Source: Biomphalaria glabrata (lineage: Eukaryota; Mollusca; Gastropoda; Planorbidae). From it: DNA of 64,000 nucleotides. Under the pieces are notes generated by a model. The model saw nothing but the letters and a program-made list of their open reading frames with translations, did not search any database and was not told where the DNA came from. The position numbers were made by a program, and so were the translations under genes. This document shows positions 13,901 through 23,600 of this stretch, in pieces (positions within the stretch are counted from its first letter, which is position 1; each line of letters begins with the position of its first letter). The stretch lies in contig NC_074724.1 of the NCBI RefSeq assembly GCF_947242115.1, forward strand, positions 33,326,505-33,390,504, read 5' to 3'.

Positions 13901-16900
13901 CATGTGACTAAAGATGTTGTATTTTGATGTCTTAATCTTTTCCCCTTACAGCACCTCATGTGACTAAAGATGTTGTATTTTGATGTCTTAATCTTTTCCC
14001 CTTACAGCACCTCATGTGACTAAAGATGTTGTATTTTGATGTCTTAATCTTTTCCCCTTACAGCACCTCATGTGACTAAAGATGTTGTATTTTTATGTCT
14101 TGATCTTTTCCCCTTACAGCACCTCATGTGACTAAAGATGTTGTATTTTGATGTCTTGATCTTTTCCCCTTACAGCACCTCATGTGACTAAAGATGTTGT
14201 ATTTTGATGTCTTAATCTTTTCCCCTTACAGCACCTCATGTGACTAAAGATGTTGTATTTTGATGTCTTAATCTTTTCCCCTTACAGCACCTCATGTGAC
14301 TAAAGATGTTGTATTTTGATGTCTTAATCTTTTCCCCTTACAGCACCTCATGTGACTAAAGATGTTGTATTTTGATGTCTTAATCTTTTCCCCTTACAGC
14401 ACCTCATGTGACTAAAGATGTTGTATTTTGATGTCTTAATCTTTTCCCCTTACAGCACCTCATTGACTAAATATGTTGTATTTTTATGTCTTAATCTTTT
14501 CCCCTTACAGCACCTCATGTGACTAAAGATGTTGTATTTTGATGTCTTAATCTTTTCCCCTAACAGCACCTCATGTAACTAAAGATGTTGTATATTGATG
14601 TCTTAATCTTTTCCCCTTACAGCACCTCATTGACTAAATATGTTGTATTTTTATGTCTTAATCTTTTCCCCTTACAGCACCTCATTGACTAAATATGTTG
14701 TATTTTGATGTCTTAATCTTTTCCCCTTACAGCACCTCATTTGACTAAAGATGTTGTATTTTGATGTCTTAATCTTTTCCCCTTACAGCACCTCATGTGA
14801 CTAAAGATGTTGTATTTTGATGTCTTAAGAGACGCTCTTTTTCCCTTACAGCACCTCGTGTGACTAAAGATGTTGCATTTTTATGTCTTGATCTTTTACC
14901 CTTACAGCACCTCGTGTGACTAAAGATGTTGTATTTTGATGTCTTAATCTTTTTCCCTTACAGCACCTCATGTGACTAAAGATGTTGTATTTTGATGTCT
15001 TAATCTTTTCCCCTTACAGCACCTCATGTGACTAAAGATGTTGTATTTTGATGTCTTAAGAGACGCTCTTTTTCCCTTACAGCACCTCGTGTGACTAAAG
15101 ATGTTGCATTTTTATGTCTTGATCTTTTACCCTTACAGCACCTCGTGTGACTAAAGATGTTGTATTTTGATGTCTTAATCTTTTTCCCTTACAGCACCTC
15201 ATGTGACTAAAGATGTTGTATTTTGATGTCTTAATCTTTTCCCCTTACAGCACCTCATTGACTAAATATGTTGTATTTTTATGTCTTAATCTTTTCCCCT
15301 TACAGCACCTCATTTGACTAAAGATGTTGTATTTTGATGTCTTAATCTTTTCCCCTTACAGCACCTCATGTGACTAAAGATGTTGTATTTTGATGTCTTA
15401 ATCTTTTCCCCTTACAGCACCTCATGTGACTAAAGATGTTGTATTTTGATGTCTTAATCTTTTCCCCTTACAGCACCTCATGTAACTAAAGATGTTGTAT
15501 TTTTATGTCTTAATCTTTTCCCCTTACAGCACCTCATTTGACTAAAGATGTTGTATTTTGATGTCTTAATCTTTTCCCCTTACAGCACCTCATGTAACTA
15601 AAGATGTTGTATTTTGATGTCTTAATCTTTTCCCCTTACAGCACCTCATGTAACTAAAGATGTTGTATTTTGATGTCTTAATCTTTTCCCCTTACAGCAC
15701 CTCATTGACTAAATATGTTGTATTTTTATGTCTTAATCTTTTCCCCTTACAGCACCTCATTTGACTAAAGATGTTTATTTTGATGTCTTAATCTTTTCCC
15801 CTTACAGCACCTCATGTGACTAAAGATGTTGTATTTTGATGTCTTAATCTTTTCCCCTTACAGCACCTCATGTAACTAAAGATGTTGTATTTTGATGTCT
15901 TAATCTTTTCCCCTTACAGCACCTCATGTGACTAAAGATGTTGTATTTTGATGTCTTAATCTTTTCCCCTTACAGCACCTCATGTAACTAAAGATGTTGT
16001 ATTTTGATGTCTTAATCTTTTCCCCTTACAGCACCTCATTGACTAAAGATGTTGTATTTTTATGTCTTAATCTTTTCCCCTTACAGCACCTCATTTGACT
16101 AAAGATGTTGTATTTTTATGTCTTAATCTTTTCCCCTTACAGCACCTCATGTAACTAAAGATGTTGTATTTTGATGTCTTAATCTTTTCCCCTTACAGCA
16201 CCTCATGTGACTAAAGATGTTGTATTTTGATGTCTTAATCTTTTCCCCTTACAGCACCTCATGTAACTAAAGATGTTATATTTTCATGTCTTAATCTTTT
16301 TCCCTTACAGCACCTCATGTGACTAAAGATGTTGTATTTTGATGTCTTAATCTTTTCCCCTTAAAGCACCTCATGTGACTAAAGATGTATTTGTATATCT
16401 TTCAGTTTTGAAAAAAAAATCACACAATTGGCCCAAATGGAGAGCATGCATAAAGATGGGGGTCCTGACTAGTGAAAGTATCGGAATCAGAAAACAAACA
16501 AACGGTTGCACACGTTACTCTCTTGGGTCGATGAGAATCAGTAACTAAAACAGTATCCACGACCAGACTGGCCTGGTGTTAAGAACTTCTCATTAAGTAA
16601 ACAGAAATTTAAACACTGAATTCGGTTAGATCAAATTTTTTTTCTTTCGATTTGGGGCCATATTAAATTTCCAACACGCTTCTCCCAGGCCGCATTCCGT
16701 GGAAGAGAGACTCTGCGGATTCTTAACTCCTTCTCTCCTGATTGACGATACGATCGTTGATTATACCCCATTAAATTAACTTAATTTTGGGTTCATAAAC
16801 TATGATTTGTGTTTTATAAAAAGGGCACGAATATATCTCTACCAATCATAACATTGCCTGAATAAAAGAAAAACGTTACTGAAGTTTAACCCTAACAGGC

Positions 16901-17572
16901 TAGTGAAATACAAATAGGAAAAATGAATCATTCCTTCTGAAGGCAGGAGAAATAATTACGGAGAGATAGAGTTAATGCACCATGGCTGGATTGGTAAACA
17001 TTTTAAAAAAAATATAAAAAAATTTAATGACCCACGATGAGTAGTTTGGACAACGCTATGCTGGAATCATTACACTTTACATTCTGTTCTTACATAAATT
17101 ATTAACTCTTTATCTCCGTAATTATTTTTCCACGTTCTAACAGAGTTGTTCATTTTTTACATGTTGTACATTCTACCCTGTTATGATTAAACTTCAATAA
17201 CATTTTAGTTTATAATAAGACAACGCTACTTTTGGTATGAAATTATAGGAGAATGCACGCCCTTTTTATCTAACACAAATTAAAGTTTATAAACCAGAAA
17301 TTAATTTAATCTAATGAGGTCAAATCCACTAGGAGAGAAAGAGTTAAATTTATTTGTAAATTTAAATTCCTGTTTTGTTTTCCAGAAAGGGGATAATGCA
17401 TCGCGCAACTGCTTCTACTATATGGCGACGCCCATGTATGCAGGGAGCGCCGAGTACGCCCTTTTTCCATCCCTGTCCAACATGACCACCATCTGTAACG
17501 GACTATATTACTTCGCTGAAAAGGAGCATACATACTTGAAGGTAGGACCACTACCACCACCAAGAAAGATAA

Positions 17573-17613
<41 letters not shown>

Positions 17614-20600
17614 AATAAATATATATATTTCAAATCGCTTTAAAAAATGTTTCATTTTAATAGATAGTCTTTAACTCTTTCTCTCCTAACTGACGATACC
17701 AACGTTGATTCCACTAGAATGTGGTAAATAATTTCGGAGAGAAAGAGTTAAACATATGTTCTCATATTTATAAACAAAAAGCAAGTGATAAAACTAAATG
17801 CATTTGTTTTTCTTATTCGGGTATTAGGAATCATTATCTACTTTTTGAAATCAGCTACTGCCAAATACAACATAGAGGCCATCAAATATTTCCATATTGA
17901 ATTGATAAACAGAAAAATAAAGATTTAAGAATTATTTTAGTGGGAGGCGTGGTTTTATTATCACAGATTTATCTAGCATACCATTAGGGTTGAGCTGGGA
18001 AAATGAATATGTAGTCCTTGATTAATGGACGCTGAACATGGCCTAAAATGATTACATCCAAGCTTAAACCTCCAGATAGTCAGGGGGGGGGGGGGTCCAA
18101 GCCTGTAACCAACGAGACAGCCCGCATACCTTTTGGTGTGCCAACATAAACATAAACCCTTACCGCAAGAGGGGTGGAAAGAACAGCAACACTACAATTC
18201 ACTTTCAAAAAAGTATTTTTGAATTTGTGTGTGTGTGTGGGGGGGAGGTTGTAATATAATGGGCCGTCCCAACTAAACGTAAAGGGCCCTAGAATTAACG
18301 GGCCACAAATGTTGTGCAAGAGTCAAAATAAGGGCCGGAAAAAAAAGGGGGAGTTCTGCCCAGAACACTACGAGGGGGAAGTGGTTGGACCGAGACCATT
18401 CGTTACAGAAGGCCTGAACACTGACCTTCAACGTCACAACCTGTGGGCAGTTTAGACCAATAGCTCGTTGCCACGCCACAGTTCTGTACCCTTCAGCTGC
18501 ACATTGCATATATTTCATTAGTAAGCTTTTATATTACTTGCTTTGTATTCTATAAGATTTTAGGGAGTAACAGTTACATCTGGAGCTGGGTTCCACAAGC
18601 CTCAACTTCCATCATCTTGCCAGGCAATGCGTTTTACCGTTTGCAAGGGGAGTTAGACAACCCTCTACACTTTAGGAAATACTGCAGCAACTTGTATCAA
18701 TCTTGCGCCACTCCCCTTGTTGGAAAAGAACTCTGGAGAAGTCAATACGATTTTGAAGTTACTAATCATGCTGAGATCATTTACATTCTGTCGTCTGATG
18801 TTAGCCTCATCGATTTGGAAATGGTTCGGAATACCAACATAGTTTACAATGGTCAGTGCTCTGGTCCAATAGGTAAGTCTAATGACGATTATCCAAATAT
18901 TTCTGTGCAAATATAAAGACCCTAAACTTTAATGACCTAACTAAAAAAAAAGAAAGTAAAGTTCCCGTTTCAGACCTTGTGGTCTATAGGGCAGATGATG
19001 TAATGGTCATCTGTTTCTGTGACCAACGGTTAACTAGGGTGTCATGAGGCCAGCTCAACGACAAATGTCAGGTACCCATTAGAGCTGGGTGGACTCAGAG
19101 GCGCCTAAAGATCAAGAAATCTTCTTTGAATTAACATTATTTGGCTTTAATCAAAGTAAAATATCTAATACTTTAAGTACCATTATACACAAAAAAATGA
19201 TCCTTTGTTTTAAGCGTTGTCGACATTGCCGTTATTTCTTTCCATGTCATTCCGCCGAGTCGCTTATAGAGCTTAGAGCTGGGTGACCTCAGAGGCGCCT
19301 AAAGATCAAGAAATCTTTGTTGAATTAACATTATTTTGGCTTTAATCAAAATAAAATATCTAATACTTTAAGTACCATTATACACAAAACAATGATCCTT
19401 TGTTTTAAGCGTTGTCCGACATTGCCGTTATTTCTTTCTATGTCAACCAGCCGAGTCACTTATAGGGTGTGGCATATTTATAGAAACGCCGAAGAGTCTT
19501 AGAAAGGATCATTACACCACTGCCTCGTCGTGTCAATTTTTTGGCAGCTATCTGCATGGGCCTGTTTTAATTAACACGAAGGTGATCTCCAGTAAGCTGG
19601 CATACGTTTGCGAGGACATTGAAGATATTTACGAGGAAATTGAAGATATTTGCGAGGACATTGAAGATATTTGCGAGGACATTGAAGATATTTGCGAGGA
19701 CATTGAAGATATTTACGAGGACATTGAAGATATTTACTAGGACATTGAAGATATTTACGAGGACATTGAAGATATTTACGAGGACATTGAAGATAGTTAC
19801 GAGGACATTGAAGATATTTACGAGGACATTGAAGATAGTTACGAGGACATGATATTTACGAGGACATTGAAGATATTTACGAGGACATGATATTTACGAG
19901 GACATTAAAGATATTTACGAGGACATTGAAGATATTTACGAGGACATTGAAGATATTTACGAGGAAATGATATTTACGAGGACATTGAAGATAGTTACGA
20001 GGACATTAAAGATAGTTACGAGGACATTGAAGATATTTACGAGGACATTGAAGATAGTTACGAGGACATTGAAGATAGTTACGAGGACATTGAAGATAGA
20101 TAAGAGGACATTGAAGATAGTTACGAGGACATTGAAGATATTTACGAGGACATTGAAGATAGTTACGAGGACATGATATTTACGAGGACATTGAAGATAT
20201 TTACGAGGACATGATATTTACGAGGACATTAAAGATATTTACGAGGACATTGAAGATATTTACGAGGACATTGAAGATATTTACGAGGACATGATATTTA
20301 CGAGGACATTGAAGATATTTACGAGGACATTGAAGATATTTACGAGGACATTGAAGATAGTTACGAGGACATTGAAGATATTTACGTGGACATTGAAGAT
20401 ATTTACGAGGACATTGAAGATAGTTACGAGGACATTGAAGATATTTACGGGACATTGAAGATATTTAGGAGGACATTGAAGATATTTACAAGGACATTGA
20501 AGATATTTACGAGGACATAACATATATGTATGATGAAATATCATAACTATGTGCGAGGACATTGAAGACATGTGAGAGGACCCTTAAAGACATGTACTAG

Positions 20601-23600
20601 GACATTGCAGCCATGCTCGATGACATTGTAGACATGTACTTGGACATTGCAGACATGGTCGAGGACATTTTAGACATGTACTAGGACATTACAGGCATGG
20701 TCGAGGACATTTTAGACATGTACTAGGACATTGCAGACATGGTCGAGGACATTTTAGACATGTACTAGGACATTACAGGCATGGTCTAGGACATTTTAGA
20801 CATGTACTAGGACATTACAGGCATGGTCTAGGACATTTTAGACATGTACTAGGACATTGCAGACATGGTCAAGGACATTTTAGACATGTACTAGGACATT
20901 GCAGACATGGTCAAGGACATTTTAGACATGTACTAGGACATTGCAGACATGGTCAAGGACATTTTAGACATGTACTAGGACATTGCAGACATGGTCAAGA
21001 ACATTTTACACAAGTACTAGGACATTGCAGACATGGTCAAGGACATTTTAGACATGTACTAGGACATTACAGGCATTGTCGAGGACATTTTAGACATGTA
21101 CTAGGACATTGCGACATGGTCAAGGACATTGTAGACATGTTCAAGGACATTGCAGGCATGGTCGAGGACATTGTAGACATGGTGGAGGATATTAAACATG
21201 ATGGTATTGTTAAAAAAGGCTGTCTGATATCCTTCCATCAAGCCATTCTCCGTAAACAGAGTTTGGTTTCGTTCACATAAGTTGTCCGAGATAAATCTTT
21301 GGCCACCGGCTTCTTCTTAACTTTAATTTAATATATTAGCATGTTACGAAAACCACTCTCATTAAGTAAAGCAATTTACCCCTTTTAAACCTTACGATGT
21401 AATGTGCAGATGATGAGAAGGGCAGCTAAATAAAAATACAACAGAAAATATTTGATGAAGTATCCCCCACCCCGGGAAACATTTTAAAGACCAGCTTTGG
21501 CGCCAACTTGCTTTAACTGACATAGAAGAGAGCACCTGGCAGCAGGCGTCTGCCTAATTTTTTATTTATTTATTTATTTGTCTTTTTTTTTTCCTGAAAG
21601 ATGTTTTATATATGTCTACTTTATCAGACGGTCATTTGTACGGCTGCACTTTCAATTTCTCGAGAGGTGTCCATCACATTCGACTGACCAATAGAAGGGA
21701 CACTTTCGCAGTGCTGTCTCAGTCCATACAGGGTAACAGTGAGGTCAACTGCTACCTCTTAGGCGTGACAACTGTACGCATGAATACACGAGTAAGTTGG
21801 GCTTTGGTTTTGATCCCACCATGAGCATCTTTTTCAAAGACTTAATAAAAAATTATTTTTCTTAGTCCGATTGGTAATTTATAATTTTGTTTGATATCGA
21901 AAAAAGGAAATAGATTCTCCATTATTGAGATATATAGCTGTAACTGTGGAATTTTTCCCCTTTGATAAGCTTTAATCATTTTTTTACTTTGCTTCTTTGT
22001 CTTTGTACTGCCCCCCTCCTTTTTTTCTCATTATGTTTTTTTTTTAATTGAATTAAAATTTGCATATTTAATAATTGATAGTGCTGCCAATATTTTACAA
22101 CTTTTTTGTTACAAACTCTGAAAATATAAACATTTGTATCCAATGACAACTTTATTGAACAGTAGGTCTAGTTATCGTATTTGTTACTGTTATTATTATC
22201 ATTACTTTTGTACAGTGCGTTTTCCATGCATCTCCTTGTCTGGACTCTTGGGAGAAAGGGGTTATCGAGGACAACATTGCATATATCTACATTTAGCCGC
22301 TTAGCTAAAAACTCAGCTCGTGGAAAAAGTCTACTTCGGGATAGAAACCTTAACTCTAAAACTATATCTAGCCCTTGTTCGATATTAAGCACAATATATA
22401 ATTACTAATCATTAATTGACTAATTGGTTATTTTTATTATATATTCATGTTTTGTTAGCTACAATAATTAATTGTTTAAAGTACTTTAAAGTATCAAGAT
22501 GATCGGAGAATGTGTGAGGGGAAAATAGTGTTAACAATAATTAAAGGGGACTTAACCCGATAAATTTAGCCATATCTGTGAATGCTGAAGGATTAATTTC
22601 CCTTGTTGGTATCAAACGAAATAACTAATTACCAGTAATTAATTAACTAACTTATTGCTATTTTTTTGTATTATTGATTCGTGTCTTGTGTACACCAATG
22701 ACTAATAGTACAAAAGTTTCAACGTGATCCGAGAAGATAAGATAAGAAATAACATGTACACATTTTTACCACACAGACAGAGTGAGTTGATATTGTCTTT
22801 TGTTATAGCTTTTGTTTTCCCTTGTTTTTTCATATTTTTTTTTAATATTGAAGTGCCTCAAATTGTTATAGCTCTTAATCCTTAATAAAACTCATTAAAC
22901 TCATTAAATCTATATTTAGATTTTGATTTCTCCTGAATTGAGGAGAGTTCCCATCCACTCGCCCTCTGCAGCAGCTACAACGTCATCCACAGATTGCTCT
23001 ACACATCTTCTGCTGATGTCATCCCAGATGGGGACCACCGAAGTACAATCTACCTTCTCCAATTTAATGTCCGAAGTGTCCAGTGAGGTCACCAACGATT
23101 TAAAAACCTATGACATTTCGTCTGCTGTTAAGGCATTCATTCCTTCAACTTATATCAGTTCTCTGGAAACTGAAACGTCTGAGACTACAATAATGGGTGT
23201 AGCTCTAGCTTACAGTTCATACTTAAGCTTAGTCTCTTCAGATATTACATCATCAGCAGAGTTTGGACCAACTGACGTAACATCTTTTGAGCTACACTCG
23301 TCCTATCTTACATCGTCGGATATTTCATCATCATTGATGATATCATCAGGCGAAACATCGATCATTGCGACAACACGCATAGAAAAAGCATCTTCGGGCT
23401 TGATAGTTCCGAGCGCTTCAACGCCCATGCTCACAGACGTGATAGTTTCAGACTCACACCTGGCTCACTCCCTGGAATCCTCCTCCCTAATTCACCTGTC
23501 GTTGTTCACCTCAGCAACAGATCCTTACACACCATCTCCAACACAATCAACCAATCGCCACGAGGCGTCTGCATCAACCGACGCGGCGTCAAGAGTCTCA

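Noticed and set aside
19619-20571. Coding repeat EDIEDIY or RTLKIFT
   Set aside because: In-frame stops and unit-length changes interrupt every frame; the array lies between two phase-matched receptor exons.
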